Source of the DNA: Parachlorella kessleri
Taxonomy: Eukaryota > Chlorophyta > Trebouxiophyceae > Chlorellales > Chlorellaceae
Assembly (NCBI GenBank): GCA_001598975.1
Contig: BBXU01000034.1
Coordinates: 1 to 64,000, forward strand
Reading direction: 5' to 3'
Length of the DNA: 64,000 nt
Position 1 is the stretch's first letter, and each line of letters begins with the position of its first letter. Below are positions 1 to 16,638 of this stretch, piece by piece. The position numbers were made by a program, and so were the translations under genes. Under the pieces are notes generated by a model. The model had not been told where the DNA came from and did no database searches. It saw only the letters and a list, made by a program, of their open reading frames with translations.

Positions 1-5615
<5,615 letters not shown>

Positions 5616-6182
5616 TGAAGCTACACAGCTGTCGAACCGTTACGCGTTCACCATAAGAACGAGCTCCTAAGCTGGACTACAATGAGACGACCATGCTACA
5701 CGACATGTATGTCTCCCGACACTTCGTAGGGGATGATCTAAGAAGCATGTGATGAGTGAAGACTGTGATGTTGCACTTCCAAGCCTTTGCTAGGTTAGTC
5801 TGCAGTGACTAACCCCATTTTCCGCCACTCCTTGTCGTTCAACACCTCGCAGCTTCACATCTGTACCAAACATAAGCTCTTCCACCATTACTCCTTGCTG
5901 TAACCTCTGCTCTTTGTGTGCGAAAGTTGTCTCTATGCGCCGGGCTTACACACTCGCAAGCTGTGCAGGCATTGCTTGACCATGACGGCCGTTTCCCTGC
6001 ATCCAACACCACCTGGCGGCAATAACCCAACACTATCTTCCCTCTGCTGGCTTGCTGGCTGAGGCAGACCAGCAACCTAGTTTCTGGCCACCACAGGCGA
6101 CCTGTGTGGTTGGAGAGGCCGATTGCCACACCACCCCTTGCTGCACAGCCTCGGCAGCCCCCAAGCTCCCTGCTTGGCTATT
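5616..6182. promoter_or_regulatory. Shared intergenic region of divergent DDX41 and COP1
   Basis: The start codons of DDX41 (-) and COP1 (+) are 567 bases apart with no exon between them, so both promoters and 5' UTRs must lie here. No TATA box or other defined element stands out by eye. That the region is bidirectional is inferred from gene layout only. Confidence 0.4.
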
Positions 6183-9100
6183 ATGAGCAAAGGCCAAGTC
6201 GAGGCAGGGCTGGGGCTGGGCGGTCTCTCGCTGGCAACCACTGCGGCCGGCGCGCTGACCACCCCATTGGACTGCCCCATCTGCCTGTCCCTGCTGACGG
6301 ACCCCTTCGTGACGCCCTGTGGGCACACCTTCTGCTACGGCTGCATCACCACACACCTTGATGCCGCCAAGAACTGCCCCTCCTGCCAGCGATACCTCAC
6401 CAAAGACCTCATCTATCCCAACTTCCTGCTAAGCAAGGTATGTTGTGGCTGTGCGCCGGCGCCATCACTCGGTCTACCCTGCTGGCCAGCCACTGCTGCC
6501 CAGCTGCTGCCATTGTGCTGCTCGCGCTAACCTGTGGGAGCGGCCAGGGGCCGTAGGAAGACCTTGTTTTCCTGCCCTGTGCAGCTGGCCCAGAAGGCCC
6601 ATGCTGCTCCCTCAGCCGGCGCCTCTGCATTTGAGCTCATCGAGCGCGCCATCCGAGACAGCGAGCAGGAGCTGCAGCCAGCACAGATCGACTCGCTCCT
6701 GGACCTGCTGCGGCAGCGGCGCCAGACCGTGGAGCAGTGCGAGCGGGACAACAACATGGGGCTGCTGCTGCACTTCCTGCAGCGGTCCAGGTGAGAGCGT
6801 CACCCTTGCGCGTTTGTTTGCTGCTGTGCAGTGGTAAAGGCTGTATGGTTTGGGAGTGACTTCAAGTTGGAAGGCAGCCCAGAGCATACAGACGTGCTCT
6901 TATTATATTGGGACGAGTGAGCTGTCTGGAGCGTAGGTCTTGGTAGGACAATCAGCGTGTCCTCTGATGGAGTCAGGGTAGCTGCAAGCCAGCGCCGCCT
7001 CCTTGTGCCCTCCGCACGCAGGGAAGACAAGGCTGCCCGCCTGGCTGAGCTTCATGCTGAGCTTGCTTTGCTGGAGCATGACATTCAGCATGTGGAGGGA
7101 GCTGCCGTGCCCATGGGGCCTTTTGGTGAGGCCTCGCTGCCCACCTTTGAAGGCAGCCAGGAGTCGGCTGGTCCGTCAGCTGGCGTGCACGCTCAGCAGG
7201 CACGGCAGTGGCAGGGTGCCGCAGCGGCAGAGCGGCATGCTGCCACAGGGCACGGGCAGGCCGAGGCGAGGCTGGCGGGGCCCACGTCTGCTGCCAAGGG
7301 CCGCCAGCCGCAGCAACAGCAGCTGGAGCTCGGGCATGCACCACAGGTGGCTCAGGTCCAGCCACATGAGCAGCAGCAGCAGCAGCAGCCGTCAGCCATG
7401 CCTCCGGCGTCGGCGGATGCTGGCTGCTTGTGGACGCCTCACTGGGCCTCGGCAGCGGCTCTGCCCAGCTCTGCAGCCGGCCAGGCCTGGTTGTCTAGCC
7501 CCCAGGCTGCTGCCCTCCTGCAGTGGAGTGCCAGCCTGCAGCAGTACCAGCAGCAGCAGGCGGCGGCGATGCAGGTGGCAGCAGAGGCAGTCACGCAGGT
7601 CGTGGAAGCTGTGCAGGGGCTGGCCAGCAGTGGGGATGGGCCAGATGTGGTGCGTCCCAGCAGCGCTGCGGCTGCTGTGGGGACACTCGTCGCAGCACAG
7701 CCAGTAGCTGGCAATGTTGTGGGCACGTGTGCGGCAGAAGTTGTGCAGCAGGAGCCAGCCTCGCAAGCCCAGCAGCAAGCATCGGCTGGTCCGGCAGTGC
7801 AGCATGTGGCAGCATCGCAACCGGAAGCCGCCGCAGGTGGTAACAGTAGCCCGCCGCCTGCGACATTACCTGCCTTATACTCGGCTCTGGCAGGGGGCCT
7901 TACCCGCCCTGTGTTGTTTGGCCCCCAGCACGTGGTTGAGCTGTGTGCAGCAGGCATGGCAGCTGGCCTGTTGCCTCCAGGGCTGTCGCTGCCAGGGGAC
8001 CCCTGCGGCGGCCTCATGGCGGCGTCAGAGGCGGCGCGCGGCGCGGCACCCCAGCAGGGCCTTCCTGTGTGGCCGCTGGCACCCCTGCCGGCTCAACCAC
8101 AGCCTCCGATCCAGCCCCAGCCGGAGCAGGAGCAGTCATGGGGCGTACTTGCCGCAGCAGGGGGGCCACCAGCAGTGGGAGGAAGCAGCCAGGCAGCAGC
8201 AAGCAAGGCTGGTGTTGCTGCTCTCCCTGCGGTAACAGCCGGGGGGCCGCAGGGCAGGCTGGCGCCCAGTGGAGCTGCCATGCTGGCGGCACGCAGCGCC
8301 CTCTTGCCAGCTGAGGATGACCCGGAGGCAGTGACTGACCCTCAGGCCGTGACTGACCCTCAGGCCAGGTGATGGCTGGTTGACAGCGGGGACATACTGG
8401 CGCCGGGCGCAGCGTGGTAGAAAGTAGTGGAGGAGCGCTGTGCATTGATAGATTCTAGGCCCCGGCCTGCTGGGCAGTCCGATAACCAAATGGGGCCCAG
8501 TCAAGCCTGGAGATGGGGTTATAAATCTGTTCCGTGTGCGCGGCTTGTCGTTGGCCTGCCTGACGGTGATTTATATCATTATTTCTTTGTCGCAGGCTGA
8601 AGCGGCGGCGCATCGCATCCCAGTTTGAGGACCTGCAGCAGTGCTATCGGCAGCTGCGGGCCCAGGCCAAAGCCAGCAGCCAGCAGCAGCAGGGCTCCAG
8701 CCTGGCCGGGGCACCGGCGGCTGACGGGGCTGCAGGGGTGGGCAGCGTAGGTGCCATTGTGGATGAAGGGCTTCAAGAGTTCAGCCGGGTGCTGTCAGTG
8801 CTGACGCGCTACAACAAACTCAAGGCAAGCCGTGGGTTGTTTTACTGCGTCTTTCTCAGCAGCAGTGTCGTGGTGGTGATGTTTACGTGGAAATGATTGA
8901 TGCCTAACACGGTCTTGCTTGCGCACGTGTGGCGATGCTGCCCAGACAGGCACTCAAGAAATCAAGGTGAGGTCGTAGTGCGGCGGTCCTGGTTGTATAT
9001 ATGATATGAGAGCCAGGCACGAGACAGAGCCCTTTGACCATGCGGCCGTGTCGCTGCCGCAGGTGCTGGCAGAAATCCCCCGCCTGTCAGCTCGTGGAGG

Positions 9101-11720
9101 AGCCAGCAGCAGCAGCAACATCATCTCCTCACTGGAGTTTGACAGGGAGGGCGCGCGCTTCGCCACAGCTGGCGTCTCCAAACGCATCAGGTGCGGCAGG
9201 CCTGCCTCTTTCGATGGTAGCAGGAAGCATGTACCCTAGCATGCACCCTGTAGCTGGTTGGTTGGCCCCTGCGCAGAAGGGACCTTCCTGTGCAATACCT
9301 GCTGACCATGGCATCAACTCTTATTCCTGGCTGGGCTGGCTGAGCTGGCTATGGGGAGCCTGCCCGTCTCATGGACACACCTGCTTACGTGCCTCCTTGC
9401 AGCATCTTTGAGTACGCTGGGGTGCTGGCGTCTGCGCGAGGGCCGCTGCCAGCGGGGCCGGTGCTGGAGCTGGTGACCCGCTCCAAGCTCAGCTGCCTGG
9501 CCTGGAACAGGCACATCTCCAGCCACATTGCCAGCTCAGACTACGAAGGTGGGTGGGTAGGCGCCGCTGTCAGCCTGGGTGCCTGGACAGGTGACTGCTG
9601 CCGTTGCAGCTGCAGGGCCAGGTTGGGGGCAGGGCTGCTGTGTTGCCCTGTGGTGTCCGATATGCTCGAGTCCTACTAAGCTTGCTTCGGCTCCGTCTCC
9701 AGGGGCTCGACTCCCCACTGCTCATAGCTTCCCAGCCAATTGCCGCCCAGCAATCTTAGCACCTGTGACCGCCGGGGGGTGTGGCGGCGCAGGCGTGGTG
9801 GCTGTGTGGGATGTGGCCAGCAGCCGGGTGGTGGCGGAGTACGAGGCTCACTCCAAGCGGGTCTGGTCCCTGGACTACTGCGGCGCTCCCGCCGCTGGTG
9901 GCACGCTGCTGGCGTCAGCGTCTGACGACTGCACCGTCAAGCTGTGGTCGACCCAGTCGCCCAACAGTGTCGGGCAGGCGAGTGGAGGAGAGCTCGGGGG
10001 CAAGTGCAGGGACAGAGCGGCCTGCACGTTTAGTGAAGACTCTGAAAGCATGTGCCCTGATGCATGAGTCTGTCCACCTTGCCAGAACTGCCAGGGGCCT
10101 GGTGGGGTGTGGCCTAGCTGGCTTGGGTATCCACTGTGACATCCCCTGCTGCAGGTGGACTTGCGTGCCAACGTGTGTGCTGTCAAGTGGCGCCCCGGGT
10201 CGGAGCATGAGCTGGCTGTTGGCAGCGCCGACCACTGTGTGTACCTGTACGATGTGCGCAGCCCCTCCCGCGCTGTTAGCGTCTTTGAGGGCCACAGGTG
10301 GGGCTTGAGGCTAGCACTCTCGCCTGACGGGCTGGATTGGCAGGAATTTGTCCTATATGGACTCACAACTTTTGGATGGCTCCCTGTGTGCTGTGGGCTA
10401 GGGGTTGAGCTGCCTCCGCCGTCCTCTGCTTTTGAGCACGCTGCCTGCTTGGGCACTTCCTGCCTTGAAGCCAGGTTGTTCCCTTCACAGCAAGCAGCCC
10501 TTCAGCTTTCGTGGCTTGCAACCTGGGTGCATCTGTGTGTGTTGTGCCTGCAGGAAGGCTGTGTCCTATGTGCGCTTTTGTAACCCTGCCGAGCTGGTCT
10601 CGGCGTCAACAGACTCCACCCTGCGCATGTGGTCCCTGGCAGCAGCAGCTGCCGCAGATGGGGATGGCACGGAAGCACTTCAGCGCGTTTTTGAGGGTCA
10701 CGTGAATGAGAAGAACTTTGTTGGGCTGGCAGGTGTGTAGACCGGGCGAGGGGGAAGGGTACGGGCCAGGACGGCATCCTTGAGAACTTTAGTTACTTTT
10801 TGGGCCTGTTGGCAGTCAGACTGAAGGGGTGCTAGACAACAAGGGGCACGGCAAGTGCCGTGTGGCTATTTCCTGAGCAACTCATTATTTGTTTGGTGTT
10901 GTGTTGTGGTGTTTATGAAGCCCTCATATGCATGGGTCGTGAGGTGGTCCAACAACAGGACTGGCGCTGGCCAAGCGGTTTGCATGGGAACCCCAACCAG
11001 TTGCTGCTTCACTGTGCAGTCGAGGGCGACTTCCTGGCGTGCGGCAGCGAGAGCAATGAGGTGTATGTGTATTATAAGGCCCTGTCGAAGCCCATAGCCC
11101 ACCAGACGATGACTGCCAGTGTCCACGGTGCGGTCCAGCCACAACCTTAACATTGTTGAGCACAGCATTGCGCCAGTTCGTGTATTCTGCCGCGGTAGCA
11201 TCAAGGGGGTGGGAAGGTGCAAGTCAGCTTCCTGCTGCCTGCACTATATAAGGTCCACCTGGCATGGTGCTACGGGCAGTAGTTGATAGGTTCACATGCG
11301 CCCCGCAATGGTGGGGAAGGGGCTGAGCTCCAGACAAGGGCAGGCGGGGCAGCTTGGCAGGTGCTTTTAGGGGACTTGTGTTTGGTGACACTTTGGAACC
11401 TATTGTGGGCTGGAGAGCCGCCGCGCTGCTATCTAGGCATCTCCTGTGACATGTGATGAATGGCCATAGAAGCTGTGCCTCTCCCCGCTTCGTGCGCGTC
11501 CCAGGAGTCAGTCTCAGTGTCTAACAGTGAAAGACCCGCATGTCTTTGTCTGTGCGTGCGCGCAGGCGGGGACGGGCTGCTGGAGGCGCGAGAGGCAGGG
11601 CGTGGTGCGCAGCAGCAGTTCATCAGTGCGGTCGCCTGGCGGCCCAACTCCCACGCCCTGCTGGTGGCCAACTCACAGGGCTCCATCAAGCTGATGCAGC
11701 TGACAGGCAGCGATGCCTGA
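6183..11720 (+). CDS. COP1: COP1 E3 ubiquitin ligase (RING, coiled coil, WD40)
   Basis: Substrate-recognition E3 ligase that, with SPA proteins and CUL4-DDB1, drives degradation of light-signalling factors in plants (family knowledge). Eleven exons: 6183-6437, 6585-6790, 7022-8368, 8596-8824, 9063-9190, 9403-9548, 9793-9977, 10155-10297, 10554-10732, 11020-11127, 11566-11720, giving 1026 residues against about 675 in Arabidopsis. A C3HC4 RING spans residues 31-68 (CPIC, CGHTFC, CPSC). A coiled coil lies at about 95-185 and seven-blade WD40 repeats at about 690-1026, with SSDYEG, GSADH, SASTDSTLRMW, NEKNFVGL and LACGSESNEVYVY. The extra length is one 1347-nt exon coding a Gln/Ala/Pro-rich tract (about 185-600) between coiled coil and WD40. 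Two introns have GC donors (8825 and 9978). The start at 6183 was chosen over an in-frame ATG at 6123 because it sits close to the RING, but the upstream one is possible. Confidence 0.93.
7371..7388 (+). repeat. CAG trinucleotide run in COP1
   Basis: Six CAG units code a Gln run in the large low-complexity exon of COP1. Shorter CAG runs recur nearby (for example 7310-7322 and 7547-7558). Confidence 0.8.
8328..8363 (+). repeat. Two 18-bp tandem units at the end of COP1 exon 3
   Basis: Two near-identical 18-base units code AVTDPQ twice, directly before the exon 3 donor. The copy number is likely variable because the repeat is in frame. Confidence 0.8.
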
Positions 11721-12573
11721 CATGTGATGCGAGTGCTGGACTTGTGGCAGTGCTGATAGGCACTGGCGTCTGACTTTGGTGCGGGTTTTGGACTTGTAGC
11801 AGGGCTGTGACGAGCGCGGGAGTTTGCCTCCCCAGCTTCTTGGGGTCTTGATGGCTCGTATTTCATGCTGTCGTTGACAGTCAACTTGTGGGCAAACTTC
11901 TAATTGCATTTCATACCTAGGGCAGGGGATGGCCTGCCAAATAACTAGCTGTACAGACTGGGCACAACTGTACACAACTCATCATTGCAACCTCGGCTAC
12001 CTAAGAACTGGTCTTGTACTTCGTAAATCAATCGCAATCTTTTGTAAGCAACCAAGGGAATGAAGGGAACTTTCTGGTGGAACATGCCACTGTAACAACA
12101 AGAAGAATGTGGTGACCTTTAGCAGTGTGAGTGCATCAGTCATGTGCAGTTGTTGGGGGTGCAACATTGTTCTGCAAGGGCACAACTAGGTTAGGAAATG
12201 CCATTCAGCCCTGTATACACAACCCCCTGGCAGTCCACACAGGGTTCTCTACCTTCTCTACTGCCACCCTGTTCAATAAGGCCATGGGCTGCACCCCCCA
12301 GCCTAACACACTACATAATGTCCACTACTCTCGCTCAAATACTTGTATGAACTGGCTGGCCTATGTGCTGAATGGGTGCACACAACTTGGGTGTGGAGGA
12401 GGTGGGCCGACACGTGGTGTACACAGGTCAGGCGCCACCCACCTCCGCTCAACCTACAACCTACTGGGGGCTGCTCTGAGGTGCTCACGCTGCTCCTAGC
12501 CTAGCTTAGCCATCCTGCGAGCCACCAACGGGCCACCTGCTAAGCATTGGCGGCGCTACTGCAGGCTGGCGCG
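11721..12573. other. Convergent 3' intergenic region, COP1 and CKS1
   Basis: This holds the 3' UTRs of COP1 (+) and CKS1 (-). A TGTAA, the usual green-algal polyadenylation signal, lies at 12043-12047 about 320 bases past the COP1 stop. No further gene is seen. Confidence 0.4.
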
Positions 12574-13457
12574 TCACTGCACCATGGGCTGCTGGCCGGT
12601 GGGCTGCCCATAGCCCTTGGGCCGCCGGAAGAGCATGATGTGGGGCTCAGGCCTGCGTGACATGCAACAGCACGGGCAACGTAACACCACTGCAAGGTAG
12701 CGGAAGGCTGAGCCAAGGCGTGTCCACCTGGGGTCCACTCCAAATTTTTGGCCTCTGGCGGCAGGGCCGGACCCCAGGCGCCATGTTATGAGCCCAGAGC
12801 ACCAATTATGCTGCCCTTCCACGGCCGCGTGTCCCAACTTGATACTCGCAGTCTGTTGGCGACCGACCAAGAAAACTAGGGAGAATCGAGGAAAGCGCAC
12901 TTACCTATGGATTGCATAGTGAACCCAGCCTCGTGACTGGCAGACTCCCAGCCCACGCCACTCAGCCTCACTCAGCAGCCGGTTCTTTGGAAGGCGCTTA
13001 GCAATATCCTGGGGCAGGACTACGTGCCTGCGGTCGCCAACGGAAGACACCAGCGTCTCCTTGATAGCCTGGAGCACTTCTTGGGGTAGGTAGGTAGGTA
13101 CCCCTGAGGTCACAGGGTGCTGGACCAAACAAAAGCTGGAGCCGCGACACCCCAGAAAAGCCACCCCGGTTACCTGTACTCATACACGTCATCATAATAG
13201 CGTTCACTGCAGGAAAACAGGGAAGTTCGCAGGTTAGGGGTCGCTTTGTCTATGTAGCACATTCAGGGCTGCTAGCTTTCAAAGCAAGACCCTGCAAGGA
13301 CTCGAGCCACACGCCTGGCCGCAGAACGCACCTGTATTGAATACCTGCATCCGGCACAAAGCATCGATCATGTCAGCTCCTCTATCGTGCAAGTGGAGTC
13401 TCCTGACCACATGCCAGGAGCTCAGCAGGTGCAGACCTCACCGTTGTGGCCAGACAT
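12574..13457 (-). CDS. CKS1: CKS1 cyclin-dependent kinase regulatory subunit
   Basis: Small CDK-binding adaptor of the cell cycle, 87 residues, the usual family length. Five exons on the minus strand: 13457-13442 (16 nt), 13344-13332 (13 nt), 13206-13174 (33 nt), 13027-12905 and 12652-12574. The spliced N-terminus reads [20 protein letters not shown], then [43 protein letters not shown] and a short Gln-rich tail. The beta-hinge motif IHRPEPH and the CDK-contact RHVVLP segment are intact. The first three exons are tiny; they were placed by matching splice sites to the conserved IQYS element, and the frame closes exactly at 264 nt. NEDD8 lies divergently upstream and COP1 convergently downstream. 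Confidence 0.92.
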
Positions 13458-13888
13458 GACGAGGATTACTCAGCCGTGTTCTGCAGTCAGCCCCGACGAC
13501 CCTGCACGTCTGCGGAACACTAGGAGACGTTTGTCTGTCGCATACCACAAGTAGAGGCAGGTGTAGGTGTGCCAGCCAGGCACTGGCTTTTGAACTGGCA
13601 GCACAGTACACTTGGATGCAGTACATACAATGCCCCACAGCCCATCCTCGTGCACTGCGGAGAGTCCCCAGCATACACATTGTACGTCTCACTGTTTGCG
13701 GACGGGAAGGATCGCAGGTAGAGCGTTCCTGCATGCTGACATGCCAGGAGTTCACCTCTGTTCCACCTTTCCGTGCAGCGGGAGGATCCACTGTGGACAG
13801 CCAGAAGTTTGTATTTAACGGTGTTCTGCAGGTTGATCTGCGCCACTTTTGGCTTCTACCTGTTTACCGAAGGTCAACAAAGAGCAAG
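13458..13888. promoter_or_regulatory. Shared intergenic region of divergent CKS1 and NEDD8
   Basis: There are 431 bases between the two start codons, with no supported exon. Promoter activity is inferred from layout only. Confidence 0.35.
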
Positions 13889-14657
13889 ATGATGATCAAG
13901 GCAAGTTTGCTGCTGGCGCCTGTGGGGTGCAGTACGCTTAGCCAGGTTTAAAACTCGACAGCCTCTTGCGAGTGGCACCTACCTTTCATAGACTGCTCGA
14001 GTGCTGGTGCATAGGCTGGGCAGCTTTTGCACGCCGTTCTGAAGCTCAGTTAACCCCTAAGACTACTTCAGCATTATGCTTAAGCAGTCAGTAACTTGGA
14101 GAGCAACACGTGCTTTCTAGCTCCAGCCCTTCATATCCTATGCAGGTGAAAACGCTGACAGGCAAGGAGATAGAGATAGATATTGAGCCCACGGATACAA
14201 TTGAAAGGATTAAGGAGCGCGTTGAGGAGAAGGAGGGCATCCCCCCTGTGCAACAAAGGTGACTGACTACTTGTGCCTGCGGTGGGGCGGAGAAGGCTCG
14301 AAGGGCACAGGGCATGTGGGATGAGGTGCCACTGCCTGAGGGGTGAGCAGTCAGTTTTCGTCGCTTGAAGTGTGACCAGCCAGTCAAGGCTTCGCTGCGC
14401 TACTCCTGCAGGCTCATTTTTGCTGGCAAGCAAATGAACGACGATAAGATGGCCAAGGAGTACAACATTGAGGGCGGCTCAGTGCTACATCTGGTGCGTC
14501 TGCGGTATGAGGCTGAATTCTGCGCCGGACCTTCCACTTGATCCAGGTTGAAATTACTAGGCAAATAGCAGTGGACGTGTGTTTCCCGCTTGGTTACAGG
14601 CCTTTATCATGGCCTATTTGCAATTTGCAGGTGCTCGCGTTGAGAGGAGGCTGCTGA
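13889..14657 (+). CDS. RUB1: NEDD8/RUB1 ubiquitin-like modifier
   Basis: Ubiquitin-like protein that is conjugated to cullins and activates cullin-RING ligases (family knowledge). Four exons: 13889-13900 (12 nt), 14146-14258, 14412-14493 and 14631-14657, giving 77 residues. It starts [19 protein letters not shown] and ends LVLALRGG plus one Cys. Ala72 in LALRGG, where ubiquitin has Arg, identifies NEDD8 rather than ubiquitin; [15 protein letters not shown] is also NEDD8-like. The one-residue tail after the diglycine must be trimmed to expose Gly76. The first intron has the GC donor AAG|GCAAGT; no GT donor restores the MMIK-VKTL junction. The gene is a single unit, not a polyubiquitin or ubiquitin-RUB fusion. 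Confidence 0.93.
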
Positions 14658-15519
14658 TGCTTGGGGTCTGCCGGCCTTGGTAGTGGAGATGTGGCTGGCA
14701 GCGGGTGCAAGAGTCAGGGTAGCTTGTACTTGTCAAACCGTTAACCATAGCTCTTATTTGCGTTCCAATCAACACCCTGCCAGCACATGTCTGGGTGGTC
14801 TGCGAGCCTGCACTGTCGCATCAGACGGGGTGTGCCACCATAGGTAGTAGAGGACCAAAGCCCATGGAGACCCTACCTTTTACTAACTCTTGGGCGGTTT
14901 CTTTTCAAATAAAATCTCGTGTCGCAGCCAGTTGTGCACGCAGTCCAGTCTTGCATGATGGTGCGCACGAAATGGCAACCCACAGCAGGTGCCCCCAATG
15001 GTTGTGGCTGTGCTCACAGAGTTAGTGCATGGACCAGGGACAGCCCAGACCCGAGGTGCCTGTGCTGACATGACCGTAGCGCAAGATGGGCCGTGGCTGG
15101 GTTGCGGAATCTGGCGTAGAAGGTTATACGTGGTCATCACCCTGCAGTCCAGGCCAGCTGTGGAGGGCGAGACCTGGTGCAGGTGCTCAGAACTGAGATC
15201 ACAAGCAGATGTTCGTTCACCAGGTAGTGATCACTGCTCAAGGCTATCACCAAATGAAGTCGTGCCTTAGTGGTAGAAGTAGATTGGATGCTTAGTAATG
15301 GGCACTTGTAAATTTAATTCACGAGTTAAAACAAGTTTAGTGGCTCCCATGTCTGTCTGGTACGCCTAGCAGTACGCTGGGTGTACAGCCTCTGCCATGT
15401 CTGTCCTAGTGGCATGGAGGGAGCGCCTAGCCACGTCAGCTGGCCCATTGTTGGGTCAATCTCGAAGTCCTACCCAACGATCTGCGTGTTTCTTATAGAT
15501 TGATTGATCATCTGCAGCC
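14658..15519. other. Intergenic region, NEDD8 to calcineurin B-like gene
   Basis: NEDD8 3' UTR and the upstream region of the next gene. Open frames here are short and show no recognisable product. Nothing else is seen. Confidence 0.35.
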
Positions 15520-16638
15520 ATGGGTCAGGCAGCGAGCTATGGACTTACCCAGTATGACGTGGACGAGCTTATTGCGTATACAAACGGCGCATGTGAGTCC
15601 TCCTTTGCTCAACGTTTCCTCCGCTTCCTGCAAGAAACTGGCACCGCGACACGGCTTCGAGGGAACCTTGGCATGAACCTTATTCGCTCCCTGCAGTCTC
15701 CCAAGCAGAAATCGGTGCGCTTTATAAACGCTTCAGGTCCCTTGATAAGGGTAGAAAGGTAGGTTGCTGTGCTGGCCAGAGTGGAGCTGGTCAGATCAGG
15801 CACATACGGGTCTGTGTGTGATGCATCGTGTAAGGAGCAGGCAGCGGTAGGGAGACAGAAAGGGCTACACACGAGGCTGTCAGTGAACTAGAAGCAGGTG
15901 CTTGTGTAAGGGCTAGTCTAACTAGAGCATAGCAAGGCTTGTCGGCTGCAGGGTTTCATAACATCTGAGGAATTCCTCAGTATACCAGAGCTTTCCATCA
16001 ACCCGCTGTCTAAACGGCTTGCTTTCTTTTTTGAGAGCATAAATTTCAAGGAGTTCCTTGGCCTTTTAACAGCTTTCAGCAGCAAGGCCAGCAGAGACGA
16101 GAAGCTACGCTTTATGTTTAACGTTTTCGATGTAGATGGTGAGCAGGCAGGGATGCACGATGAGCTTCTCACAGTGTGTCTGAAGAGTCACCTAGTTCCT
16201 GTTTATGGTATGCTGGGTGTGGGGTGCCCTGACAGCTGTTCTTGGTGGCCTGGAGATTTATTGGAGACAAGGTGGGGGAGCCTAGCCTTCCCTCCGGAGG
16301 CCCATGGCCTCCATTGCCCTTCACCCTTACCTGGCTGCTCCAAGAGGGCGATGCCTTCAGAAAGCCCCAAGCCCCTGTCAGCGGCTTTAACGATAACACG
16401 GATACACTGCCCTGCTGGTGCTGCAGGTGATGGTGCAATCAACGAGGAGGACCTCACGCTCATCCTGCGCCAGCTGGCGGGCAGTGGGCTCAGCGACAGC
16501 GAGGTGGCCAACCTTGTGCGGCGGGTGTTTGCAGCAACAGGGGCCAGCACGGATCGGGGGATCACCTTTGCAGAGTACCGCAATGCGCTGAGTGGGACCC
16601 ACATTGAGCTGCAAGTTGACGTCCCCGCCGAGGACTGA
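15520..16638 (+). CDS. Calcineurin B-like EF-hand protein
   Basis: EF-hand protein of the calcineurin B/CHP/CBL superfamily, 177 residues, close to the usual 170-190. Four exons: 15520-15592, 15697-15758, 15952-16138 and 16427-16638. The N-terminus MGQAAS is a good N-myristoylation site, which suggests membrane attachment. The spliced core reads FSQAEIGALYKRFRSLDKG, then FITSEEFLSIPELSINPLSKR, NFKEFLGLLTAFS and KLRFMFNVFDVDGDG. The third EF-hand loop (DVDGDGAINEED) is canonical. The first loop lacks acidic residues at positions 3 and 5, and the fourth is degenerate (ATGASTDRGITF), so it probably binds one or two calcium ions. No catalytic calcineurin A or CIPK partner is in the window. It cannot be assigned firmly to CNB, CHP or CBL without a tree. 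Confidence 0.88.

Noticed and set aside
8941..8976. Extra COP1 exon ACAGGCACTCAAGAAATCAAG before a GTGAGG
   Set aside because: It would add residues foreign to COP1 and break the frame. The GC donor at 8825 joins YNKLK directly to VLAEIPRL as in the family.
15593..15762. Read-through of the first calcineurin B-like exon as an 80-residue protein
   Set aside because: Splicing at 15592 and 15697 restores FSQAEIGALYKRFRSLDKG in frame. The read-through part matches nothing.
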